From NCBI GenBank assembly GCA_025996865.1, contig BNTV01000038.1:1-39104 (forward strand): 39,104 nt of DNA, read 5' to 3'. The position numbers and the translations under genes were made by a program. Positions within the stretch are counted from its first letter, which is position 1. Every line of letters starts with the position of its first letter. Of this stretch, positions 27,990 to 34,918 are shown piece by piece. Source of the stretch: Bacteroidia bacterium. Its GTDB lineage: Bacteria > Bacteroidota > Bacteroidia > Bacteroidales > Azobacteroidaceae. The notes beneath the pieces were generated by a model. The model was not told the DNA's origin and made no database searches. It saw only the letters and a program-made list of their open reading frames with translations.

Positions 27990-28561
27990 TTTTTATATTT
28001 CCAGTCTTTCATTATTTTATAGATTGTTGACGCCCAATAATTCCGAAAACCAAAACCGCCTGCTTTTTCAACAACGTTTTTCGAATATATGATTTCTTTT
28101 GTGTCTTCTTTGAAAAAAACTATATAATAGGAGGCTTTTGTATTGGGTTTATCAAGGCTTTCAGCAATAAATACCAACCCGGTTCCGTTACCTTCACTGC
28201 AAGAAAGATTATTTACGATAATTTCGATTTGTTCCGGGCTTATTTTCAATTGGTCTTTCGAATTCGTAATCATCGCTTCTACATTCATCGCTTCATTGTC
28301 GGCATCGGCAGATTCCAAACAATAAGAACCCAAACTTTTTTTGAAGTATTTTTCTATATCATACTTTTTTTGTTCCCGTTTGAGTAAAGCATTAATATCA
28401 CATAAGCCGTTTTTAATCGTTTTCCAGGATTCTTCCAATCCATAGAAGGAAGCAGCAGAGAAGTCAACACCGTAAAAATTGATTTTATCAACTGATGAAA
28501 TGTCTTGGGAAAAGGCTTTTGCCGAGAGGCAAATAAAAAAAAACAGAATGACTTTTCTCAT
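27986..28561 (-). CDS. Small secreted protein of unknown function
   Basis: A 191-residue protein with a clear signal peptide (MRKVILFFFICLSAKAFSQ, cleavage after about residue 18) and no lipobox. Visible features are conserved-looking FYGVDFSAASFYG near the start, a mixed central part (ISPEQIEIIVNNL) and a C-terminal TKASYYIVFFKEDTKEIIYSKNVVEKAGGFGFRNYW. Its stop overlaps the rmuC start by 4 nt. I do not recognise a family and assign no function. A periplasmic location is likely. Confidence 0.7.
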   Translation of the reverse strand: MRKVILFFFICLSAKAFSQDISSVDKINFYGVDFSAASFYGLEESWKTIKNGLCDINALLKREQKKYDIEKYFKKSLGSYCLESADADNEAMNVEAMITNSKDQLKISPEQIEIIVNNLSCSEGNGTGLVFIAESLDKPNTKASYYIVFFKEDTKEIIYSKNVVEKAGGFGFRNYWASTIYKIMKDWKYKK

Positions 28562-28595
28562 AAAAATGATGTTTATTTGTTAATAATTGGTATGA

Positions 28596-28626
28596 CAAAT
28601 TTACGTAAAAGAAATGGAATAACAAC
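28596..28626 (-). promoter_or_regulatory. Promoter for the secreted-protein/rmuC pair
   Basis: On the minus strand TAAATTTG (28596-28603) matches TAnnTTTG perfectly, with a TTG about 19-20 nt upstream (28623-28625). It lies 35-65 nt before the start codon at 28561. Confidence 0.5.
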
Positions 28627-28631
28627 AATAT

Positions 28632-29930
28632 TTATTCTCGCCTGTCGATAAATTTAATAGATTTACGTTTGGACTGCGGAAATTGCAAGGCATTGACGTA
28701 TTCGACCGATTCGAAAACAATGGCCGGCGCAACACGGATTTTCGCCCTGAAAACGTCTTTGATGTGTTTTTCCAACTGTTCCGATTTTTTATTGGTACCG
28801 ACCCTGATTAATATTTCATCTGTTCCCAGTTCATTATGGAAAACTTCCACCACGTAATTAACCACATCCGGTATGCCGTCGATAATATCGTATAAGGCGG
28901 GCGGATACAAAGTCGTTCCTTTGAATTTGACCATTTGCCCTTTCCTTCCGGTGACGCTGCTCAGGCGAATCGTATTCCGTCCGCAGGGACAGGGTTCGGT
29001 ATGGTAAACCACGATGTCGCCTGTTTTGAAACGCAGCAAAGGCATTCCTTCCACGCCTAAAGTGGTAATGGTGACTTCGCCGGCTTCTCCCGGCCGCACC
29101 GGTTTTTCGTTCGCATCCAAAAACTCCGTGATAATCAGCTCCGGTTGAAGGTGTCCGCCTTTTCCTTCCTCACATTCGGTGAATGATGACTGCATTTCCG
29201 TAGAGGCGTAAGTCGAAAACATGCGAATACCGTCCCATTGGCTTGCGATTTTTTCGCCCAAAGTGTTCAGGCTGAAATCCAAATTGCGAAGCGGTTCTCC
29301 GATACAAATCAATTTTCGGAGGGAAGCGTGTTTGTAATTTATATTTTCTTGTTTCGCATAATCAATCAGTTTACAGGCAAAGGAAGGAACCATCATGGCG
29401 ACAGTCGGTTGTATGCGATTAATCGTGTCCCATTGCAATTCGGGAATTCCGTTGCCGACGCGGCAAATGCTCATGCCTATTTCCCTCGCCCCCAAGAAGT
29501 AAGCCAAACCGGCCATGAAGCAACGGTCGATGGTTGTCATGAGTTGCATAATATCGTTTTGGGTTAAACCGACGGTTTCGAAACTCAAACGTTCGTTGTA
29601 TGCGAGGCGTTGTAAATCGTTTTCCGTCAGTCCGAAAATAACCGGTTCGCCCAAAGTGCCGGAAGTGGTTACAATATCTATAATTTTTTCCCGGGGCACG
29701 CAGGCGAAATCCATATTTCGGTTTTGTAAATCCGTTTTGTCTGTTGTCGGGATATTTTGCAGGTCTTCGACCGTTTTTATTTGGGAAACATCTATTTTTT
29801 CCTTTTTAAATAAGGCTTTGTAATAAGGAGAATAAGCGTTTAAATAGGCCAACGCTTCTTTTAATTTTTCCTCTTGAAATTTTTTTATCGTTTCAGGGGA
29901 TTCGTATTGGATTTTTGTATGGTGTTGCAT
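28632..29930 (-). CDS. PaaK-like phenylacetate-CoA ligase family protein
   Basis: A 432-residue member of the adenylate-forming (ANL) superfamily, phenylacetate-CoA ligase / coenzyme F390 synthetase branch. The P-loop-like motif is TTSGTLGEPVIFGLTENDL (about 88-106). FSTYASTEMQSSF is the usual Y-x-STE adenine-site motif. RFKTGDIVVYHTEPCPCGRNTIRLSSVTGRKGQMVKFKGTTLYP includes the conserved TGD and the hinge before the small C-terminal domain (PaaK C-terminal type). It should activate an aromatic or other carboxylic acid as an acyl-adenylate and transfer it to CoA or another acceptor; the real substrate is not visible. It is transcribed divergently from the thioredoxin gene. Length is normal and no catabolic paa genes are nearby. 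Confidence 0.85.
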   Translation of the reverse strand: MQHHTKIQYESPETIKKFQEEKLKEALAYLNAYSPYYKALFKKEKIDVSQIKTVEDLQNIPTTDKTDLQNRNMDFACVPREKIIDIVTTSGTLGEPVIFGLTENDLQRLAYNERLSFETVGLTQNDIMQLMTTIDRCFMAGLAYFLGAREIGMSICRVGNGIPELQWDTINRIQPTVAMMVPSFACKLIDYAKQENINYKHASLRKLICIGEPLRNLDFSLNTLGEKIASQWDGIRMFSTYASTEMQSSFTECEEGKGGHLQPELIITEFLDANEKPVRPGEAGEVTITTLGVEGMPLLRFKTGDIVVYHTEPCPCGRNTIRLSSVTGRKGQMVKFKGTTLYPPALYDIIDGIPDVVNYVVEVFHNELGTDEILIRVGTNKKSEQLEKHIKDVFRAKIRVAPAIVFESVEYVNALQFPQSKRKSIKFIDRRE

Positions 29931-29955
29931 TTGTTTATGTTTATAAATATGAAAC

Positions 29956-29983
29956 GCATAGATTTGATTTTTATTTTCTATGC
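29956..29983. promoter_or_regulatory. Inverted repeat between divergent genes
   Basis: GCATAGA (29956-29962) and TCTATGC (29977-29983) form an inverted repeat with a 14-nt spacer, and outer AAACG/CGTTT extends it with a bulge. It sits just upstream of the -33 element at 29988 and could be an operator for one or both divergent genes. Confidence 0.3.
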
Positions 29984-29987
29984 ATCG

Positions 29988-30019
29988 TTTGAATTATTCG
30001 GGATAAATGATTATTTTTG
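29988..30019 (+). promoter_or_regulatory. Consensus Bacteroidetes promoter of the thioredoxin gene
   Basis: TTTG at 29988-29991 is followed after 20 nt by TATTTTTG at 30012-30019, a near-ideal -33/-7 pair (TTTG ... TAnnTTTG). A frame extended to a TTG at 30017 would start inside the -7 box, so the gene must start at the ATG at 30062. Confidence 0.65.
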
Positions 30020-30061
30020 CATACGCTGCCGAAAATAATCGAACAATCAATAAAATTATTT

Positions 30062-31546
30062 ATGAAACGGATATTTACCGCTTTTATCTTTGCCCCATTG
30101 TTTCTTGCCGGGTGTATGAAACAGGAAACTGTAGTAACCGGTCATATTTCCGGCGTTTTGGAAGATTCGCTTTTATTTGTTACTAACCCGATATACGGGA
30201 CTTCTTATGCGGGGTTTGCCGATACGCTCCACGTGGACATGAATGGAGGGTTTACATGGAAAACAAACCTGCGAGAGCCTGTATTGGTTAATCTACGGGG
30301 GATTGTAAAACGTAATTATGCACTGCTGTTAGAACCCGGCGAACAATATCATCTCGAAATGGATGCGGAAGAAGGTATGCAACAAATTTCCGGCCAGAAT
30401 GAAAAAGGATCGATGCTCTACGCTTCACTCCCCAATCCTTGGCACATTCAGGAAGTAGCACGATCTTACATGAACGATACTTCGCTGCTGTCAATCCGTG
30501 AAAAAATCGACAAGTTACAGCAGGATGAAATGGCGAAATGGAAAGACTTGGCAGACAAGCAAGAGATTTCACCGGCTTTCTTTAAACTCTCTCAGACAGA
30601 ACGTAATTTTTATTATGCAGCAATGGAAGCATTTCCATCTTTGATGCAACTTTATTCTTTAACCCGCAACAGTGAAAATGATTCCCTGCTCCGGCGCAAA
30701 ACAGTTCTCATAGAACATTTGGAAAGCATTTATGCGCAATATCCGCCGAACGATGAATCATTGATTGTGTCCTCTTTCTGGCCTGATTATGTATATTATT
30801 ATATTCAATACAAACAAATTAGCCAACCGAATTACAATAATGACAGTATCCGGACATTTCAGGAGAGAGGGATTCTTCACACTTGGCTGCTCGGTGAAGC
30901 GCAAAAATATCTGAAAGGAAAAGCGCTCGAATATTACACGGCTCGTTATCTTTTTGATGCTGCTTTTCAGCAGATGTTTGAAAAAGAACTCATTACTTTA
31001 TTCGATCAATTCAAGAAAGACTATCCTCGAAGCGAGTACACTTGGTACATTCAGCCGCATATTGATAAGATTATCCGGTATCATCAAGCCATCTCCCAGC
31101 CTTTTGAGGAAGCGGTGTTTCTGAAAGATTATGAATCTATGAATACCTTGGAAGAAGCGTTAAAGCCTCTGCGCGGAAAGAAAGTTTATGTAGATGTCTG
31201 GGCAACATGGTGTGGCCCTTGTAAAGACGAGTTTAAGCATAACGGGGAACTGAAGAAAATACTCGAGAAAGACGATATTCGGAAATTGTATATCTCAATC
31301 GACCGGAAGAACAACCATCAACAATGGTTAGATAACATCAAATATTACCGGTTGGAAGGATATCATATTCATGCGGATAGTGTCCTTTCGAGTAATTTAA
31401 TGAAGCTTTTTTCAAAGACAGATGATATACACAAGATGATGATTGCTATTCCTTGGTATATCCTGATAGACGAAGAGGGAAATATCTTGGAAGAACATGC
31501 GAAAGCGCCAAGTGATCTGGTCAAAGGTGAACGTTTGTCTGAATAG
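30062..31546 (+). CDS. TlpA-type thioredoxin-domain lipoprotein
   Basis: A lipoprotein of about 494 residues (signal peptide MKRIFTAFIFAPLFLAGC, lipobox LAGC). An N-terminal DUF4369-like beta-sandwich (VTGHISGVLEDSLLFV) is followed by a helical middle. The C-terminal thioredoxin-like domain has VYVDVWATWCGPCKDEF, with redox Cys at about 384 and 387, and a cis-Pro region (AIPWYILIDEEG). Such proteins are periplasmic, membrane-tethered thiol-disulfide reductases common in Bacteroidales; the physiological partner is unknown. The ATG at 30062 is supported by the promoter just upstream. The end lies 12 nt from the tRNA-derived fragment that marks the presumed island boundary. Confidence 0.88.
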   Translation: MKRIFTAFIFAPLFLAGCMKQETVVTGHISGVLEDSLLFVTNPIYGTSYAGFADTLHVDMNGGFTWKTNLREPVLVNLRGIVKRNYALLLEPGEQYHLEMDAEEGMQQISGQNEKGSMLYASLPNPWHIQEVARSYMNDTSLLSIREKIDKLQQDEMAKWKDLADKQEISPAFFKLSQTERNFYYAAMEAFPSLMQLYSLTRNSENDSLLRRKTVLIEHLESIYAQYPPNDESLIVSSFWPDYVYYYIQYKQISQPNYNNDSIRTFQERGILHTWLLGEAQKYLKGKALEYYTARYLFDAAFQQMFEKELITLFDQFKKDYPRSEYTWYIQPHIDKIIRYHQAISQPFEEAVFLKDYESMNTLEEALKPLRGKKVYVDVWATWCGPCKDEFKHNGELKKILEKDDIRKLYISIDRKNNHQQWLDNIKYYRLEGYHIHADSVLSSNLMKLFSKTDDIHKMMIAIPWYILIDEEGNILEEHAKAPSDLVKGERLSE

Positions 31547-31558
31547 AATGTCTTAAAG

Positions 31559-31584
31559 TGGACATGGAGGGATTCGAACCCTCG
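31559..31584 (-). other. Orphan tRNA 3' end (candidate attachment site of an island)
   Basis: On the minus strand this reads as a tRNA T-arm, GAGGG-TTCGAAT-CCCTC (stem 31567-31571 with 31579-31583), followed by a 7-nt acceptor strand CATGTCC and the discriminator A. No tRNA body exists upstream on that strand: no GGACATG partner strand, D-arm or anticodon arm is seen in the 200 nt before the coding region. It is therefore a fragment. Such 3'-tRNA scars are typical attL/attR sites of tyrosine-recombinase elements. The orientation predicts that the element extends to the right and that the intact tRNA is at its far end. Confidence 0.7.
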
Positions 31585-31752
31585 TTCAAACGAAGAAAAA
31601 CAGGCGGTTTTTCTTTTGGCGTTAAGTGGCGTTTATTTTCAATCGTTCTCACAGGTTGGGGTGTGTACTCCCAAGTCGTATGCTTTTTAAAATTGAATAA
31701 TTATGAACATTGAAAATGTCAAAAAGAAAAAGCGGGAGCGAAAATTGGGATG

Positions 31753-33555
31753 CTATTTTGATGCTGATTTTTGATTTTTCCAATTATTCAAAGTTTTTTC
31801 GGTAACACCAAGTTTTTCAGCTGCGGATTTTCGGCTTTGATAATTCTCTACTGCCCATTCCTGCAATTTGAAGTAAAAATCAGTTATCATTTCGGACGGT
31901 TGTTTCTCATTGTGATTTACCAAAATCCCGTTTTGCTCGTTTGACGGTTTTTGTGAATGATATTTTGTAAATGCGTTTTTGGTATATTCAAACGGCGATT
32001 GTTCTTCAATCAGTGCTTTTGTTTCATCATCAAATTGATTGAAAGCATTGTAATACATTGCAATCTTTTGTAAATCACGATAATTACCATATAATTTTAA
32101 TTCTTTGAGCCAATTAAGTAATTCTATTTCTTGCGGAACATTCGGCATCGGTTTGATTTTGTCAAACAAATATTTCCAAGTATTTTCCCAATCAGTTTCT
32201 CTGTCTTCTTTCGTATAACGCAAAGGCGGCAATTCAACAACGTGCTGCACAATTCTGTCATAAAAATCCGGCAATAAAATATCTCTCAATTCGGCAACCG
32301 TTTTATTCGTTGCAAAAATCAGTTTACATTTTATTTTTGTCGACTCTGTTGAACCTAATTTTCTGATATACATAAAATCATTTTTATCTGTTTGAATTGC
32401 TTTCATTAGCTTTGATTGAACTAATTTTGACAGATTATGTATTTCGTCTAAAAACAATATTCCGCCGTTTGCCTCTACAAAAAGTCCATTTTTACCCTCT
32501 TTCAAACCACCTGTAAAAGTACCTTCTTTGTAACCGAATAATTCCGATTCGGCTGTATTATCATCAGAAAAAGAGGCACAATCAGCCTCAATGATTTTAG
32601 TTCCGCGTTCACTCAATTTTCTAATATTATTTGATTTACCGATACCTCTTTCGCCGATAAGTAAAATAGAAAATCCGGTATTTAGAAAAGTACCTAATTG
32701 TTTATCAACTAACTTTCTATTTGCTGATTTTGTTTCGGGAAAAACTTCTTTTATGTTTTTTCCAATATCAGAAATCAATTTTACAGGTATTTCTTTAATT
32801 GAAAACAGTTTAAATCTATCTTTTGTAGAAGATTTGGTTTTATCGTCATAAGTTTTTACAAATCTTGTTCTTTCCGGCAACAATCCCGCTTCTGCCAAGG
32901 TGTGCCAGACTACTTGCGTTTCGCTACTGCCTAACGAAACATTGATGAAAACTTGCGTATCGTGTTTTTGTTTCCCAAAATAAGTTTTCGACCATTTATT
33001 AACCTCTTTAGCTATTTGTTGCTCGTCCCGTAAATCTGTTACAGGTAATTCAATAACTTGTAGATTGTGATACACATTCTTAAAATTTGATTTTTCTTGC
33101 AGCCATTTCAACTGTTCTAAAATAGGATAATGTTGAATATTACGCCAAACAGTTTGTTCAAAAGCAGGCAACTTGTCAGCATGATTATTTTGGATAAAAT
33201 CAGTTTCTTTTTCGAGGCAATAACAAATATCGTCATTTTCTATTATTTGTGCGTAAACGTCTTTCAATCCCAATTCAATTATTTTTGTGTCTTCCAAAAT
33301 ATTTTTTTTGTAATCAAACCGTCTTGTCGAAAGTTTATCAAACATTTCTTGTGGTGCAGTCAGATAAATAATTTTGTCAAAAATAAAACCATTACTATTT
33401 GGGGTATTAAATACCTCATTCAGTTTCTCTTGATTAAGGTTTTCAAAAACAATCTTGTTGCTTGGTAATCCTTTCAGATAAAATTCGCTCAAAATATGCT
33501 TGAGATAAGCAACTCCGTGAGTTGTGTAATGCCAAGTGATGTATGTATTTCTCAT
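31753..33555 (-). CDS. RtcR-like CARF sigma-54 activator (bEBP)
   Basis: A 600-residue regulator. The N-terminal part (about 1-265) resembles the CARF domain of RtcR: VFINVSLGSSETQVVWHTLAEA (202-223) matches the RtcR ligand-pocket segment of the type TTGTHVAQICWFLLTEA. The AAA+ domain has Walker A GERGIGKS (301-308), the sigma-54 contact loop GTFTGG (345-350), Walker B GILFLDEI (365-372) and sensor regions (FATNKTV, DFYDRIVQHVVELPPLR). A Fis-like HTH lies at about 571-595 (SRKSAAEKLGVTEKTLNNW). RtcR proteins sense RNA-derived ligands such as tRNA fragments and activate RNA-repair genes. Here it is divergent from the viperin operon and its sigma-54 promoter, and no rtcAB is visible. The contact loop departs from the usual GAFTGA. 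Confidence 0.88.
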   Translation of the reverse strand: MRNTYITWHYTTHGVAYLKHILSEFYLKGLPSNKIVFENLNQEKLNEVFNTPNSNGFIFDKIIYLTAPQEMFDKLSTRRFDYKKNILEDTKIIELGLKDVYAQIIENDDICYCLEKETDFIQNNHADKLPAFEQTVWRNIQHYPILEQLKWLQEKSNFKNVYHNLQVIELPVTDLRDEQQIAKEVNKWSKTYFGKQKHDTQVFINVSLGSSETQVVWHTLAEAGLLPERTRFVKTYDDKTKSSTKDRFKLFSIKEIPVKLISDIGKNIKEVFPETKSANRKLVDKQLGTFLNTGFSILLIGERGIGKSNNIRKLSERGTKIIEADCASFSDDNTAESELFGYKEGTFTGGLKEGKNGLFVEANGGILFLDEIHNLSKLVQSKLMKAIQTDKNDFMYIRKLGSTESTKIKCKLIFATNKTVAELRDILLPDFYDRIVQHVVELPPLRYTKEDRETDWENTWKYLFDKIKPMPNVPQEIELLNWLKELKLYGNYRDLQKIAMYYNAFNQFDDETKALIEEQSPFEYTKNAFTKYHSQKPSNEQNGILVNHNEKQPSEMITDFYFKLQEWAVENYQSRKSAAEKLGVTEKTLNNWKNQKSASK

Positions 33556-33618
33556 TTTCCTATTAGTTTAATTTTGCAAAGGTAATAAATTTCCTAATAA
33601 GAAAATAATTTCCAATAG
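33556..33618. promoter_or_regulatory. Three repeated motifs, candidate activator binding sites
   Basis: TTTCCTATTAG (33556-33566), TTTCCTAATAAG (33590-33601) and TTTCCAATAG (33609-33618) are related copies in the divergent intergenic region. TTCCTATTAG and CTAATAAGAA (33594-33603) also form a 9/10 inverted repeat. They lie about 100-160 nt upstream of the expected start at 33717, the usual distance for enhancer sites of sigma-54 activators, and next to the regulator's own start. The AT-rich context lowers confidence. Confidence 0.45.
33577..33584 (-). promoter_or_regulatory. -7 box for the RtcR-like gene
   Basis: The minus strand reads TACCTTTG, a TAnnTTTG match, 22 nt before the regulator's start codon and embedded between the repeated motifs. 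It suggests constitutive or autoregulated expression from a housekeeping promoter. Confidence 0.4.
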
Positions 33619-33690
33619 CAAAATCTGTGAAATATTTTTATATCATTAATATTCAGAATATTAAAATTGAAGCGTAAATTTTTTTTTCTT

Positions 33691-33706
33691 TGGCACGCAG
33701 ATTGCA
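33691..33706 (+). promoter_or_regulatory. Sigma-54 (-24/-12) promoter of the viperin operon
   Basis: TGGCACG followed by 4 nt and TTGCA matches the sigma-54 consensus (TGGCACG-N4-TTGCW) at every defined position, with the invariant GG (33692-33693) and GC (33704-33705) 12 nt apart. Start is expected near 33717, leaving a 43-nt leader before the ATG at 33760. It faces the operon and lies beside a sigma-54 activator gene. Confidence 0.93.
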
Positions 33707-33759
33707 AATATAATAGCAGCAACGCCTGAAGCAATTAGAGGGCAATTAAAAAATACAGT

Positions 33760-34047
33760 ATGAACAATTTCATTATTACAGACCACGCACTTTATCGGCA
33801 ATGGGATAGAGGCATTGACAGAGGGGTATTATCAAAAATTTATCCGTTTGTTGCAGATTCAAAGAACAAAAAACAAGTAGTTTTTGTAATGCCCTCGTTT
33901 TTCAAAAATCAGGGAGTTTCAGCTATTGTCAATCAATGCTTAATTCTAATCGTAAGAGGCAAATATTTAGTTACTTGCTATTGGCGGGATTTAAACGAAT
34001 GTATGTTCGGGAAAAAGATTTTTAACAATCTTCAAATATTGAACTGA
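33760..34047 (+). CDS. Small DUF4258-like protein, first gene of the viperin operon
   Basis: A 95-residue basic protein. The start FIITDHALYRQWDRGID resembles the signature HAxxRxxxRGI of DUF4258-type proteins. The late strand LILIVRGKYLVTCYWRD fits the terminal beta-strands of small RelE/BrnT-like folds, several of which are RNases or toxins. The resemblance is by motif only and no activity can be claimed. It follows the sigma-54 promoter directly, and its stop is one nucleotide before the viperin ATG, so the two are translationally coupled. Possible roles are a nuclease effector or an accessory factor for the viperin. Confidence 0.7.
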   Translation: MNNFIITDHALYRQWDRGIDRGVLSKIYPFVADSKNKKQVVFVMPSFFKNQGVSAIVNQCLILIVRGKYLVTCYWRDLNECMFGKKIFNNLQILN

Positions 34048-34048
34048 T

Positions 34049-34918
34049 ATGATAACGACAGTAAATTATCACCTCACAAAAGCCTGCAATTTCAAATGTA
34101 AGTATTGCTATGCACAGTTTAAGGATATTCACGAAGAAGGATTACCGAAAGCCAAACAATTTGAAGTTGTACGCCAACTTGCTGAAAGCGGCAAATTTCG
34201 TAAAATCAATTTTGCTGGTGGCGAACCAACACTTGTTCCGCACATTACGGAATTGATTCAGTACGCAAAATCGTTAGGACTCGAAACGAGCATTGTTACC
34301 AATACAAGCCAAATTGATTTTGAGTGGGTAAAAAACATTTCGTCTTATTTGGACATTTTGGCGATTAGCATTGATAGTCTCAATCTTGAAACCAATATCA
34401 AAATTGGCAGCAATCAATCGGGCAAGATATTGTCAATAAACAATTTGCGTAATATTTCAACCGCTTGTCAATGTTTTGGTGTTCAATTGAAAATCAATAC
34501 TGTTGTGTCAAAATTCAATCACACTGAAAAATTGACCGATTTTGTAAACGAGATGCAGCCTTTTCGATGGAAAATTCTGCAAGCAACAGAGGTCAAAGGG
34601 CAAAACGACTGCAATTTTGAAGAAGTTGCAGTTTCAACAGACGATTTTTTGTACTTTTGCAGTCGCAATAGCAAGGGATTACTACCTGAAATCAAAGTTG
34701 TTAAAGAAAGTAACGAACTAATCAAAGGGTCATATATTATGGTAGATTGTCTGGGTAGATTTTTCGACAGTAGTCAATCTTGCCATAATTACTCAGCTCC
34801 TATTTTAGAGGTTGGAGTTAAAAATGCTTTAAATCAAATAAATGTTGATTCTCAAAAGTTTATTGCACGAAACGGAAATTATTCAACAATAAAAGAAAAT
34901 ATAGTATGCACATTTTAA
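34049..34918 (+). CDS. Prokaryotic viperin (pVip), radical SAM ddh-nucleotide synthase
   Basis: A 289-residue radical SAM enzyme. Viperins convert CTP (or UTP/GTP in some bacteria) to 3'-deoxy-3',4'-didehydro nucleotides that terminate viral RNA synthesis. The [4Fe-4S] motif is CNFKCKYC (Cys13, Cys17, Cys20). KINFAGGEP (52-60) matches the animal viperin KINFSGGEP. YLDILAISIDS (100-110) matches YLDILAISCDS, and KINTVVSKFN (148-157) matches KINSVINRFN. PFRWKILQ (171-178) parallels PVRWKVFQ, and the C-terminal ILEVGVKNAL parallels ILDVGVEEAI. These shared blocks separate it from MoaA and other radical SAM families. The membrane helix of animal viperin is absent, as in other bacterial forms. It lies 1 nt after the small gene and overlaps the glycosyltransferase by 13 nt. 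Nucleotide preference is unknown. Confidence 0.93.
   Translation: MITTVNYHLTKACNFKCKYCYAQFKDIHEEGLPKAKQFEVVRQLAESGKFRKINFAGGEPTLVPHITELIQYAKSLGLETSIVTNTSQIDFEWVKNISSYLDILAISIDSLNLETNIKIGSNQSGKILSINNLRNISTACQCFGVQLKINTVVSKFNHTEKLTDFVNEMQPFRWKILQATEVKGQNDCNFEEVAVSTDDFLYFCSRNSKGLLPEIKVVKESNELIKGSYIMVDCLGRFFDSSQSCHNYSAPILEVGVKNALNQINVDSQKFIARNGNYSTIKENIVCTF

Noticed and set aside
30017..30061. Extended N-terminus of the thioredoxin lipoprotein.
   Set aside because: It would start at a TTG inside a consensus -7 box and would bury the lipoprotein signal peptide; the ATG at 30062 is far better.
31559..31640. A complete tRNA or tmRNA gene on the minus strand.
   Set aside because: Only the T-arm and acceptor 3' strand are present; the matching 5' strand, D-arm and anticodon arm are missing, and the region further upstream is coding.
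31703..31774. A 23-codon plus-strand ORF (starting MNIENVKKKK) near the island edge.
   Set aside because: It is very short, Lys-rich, runs into the 3' end of the RtcR-like gene and has no supporting features.
31753..33555. Ordinary NtrC-type response regulator.
   Set aside because: There is no receiver domain; the N-terminal 265 residues resemble the RtcR CARF domain and no histidine kinase is adjacent.
34049..34918. MoaA, QueE or generic radical SAM assignment for the pVip.
   Set aside because: Several blocks shared specifically with viperin (KINFAGGEP, YLDILAIS-DS, KIN-V--FN, P-RWK--Q, IL-VGV) are present and the C-terminal region fits viperin rather than MoaA or QueE.
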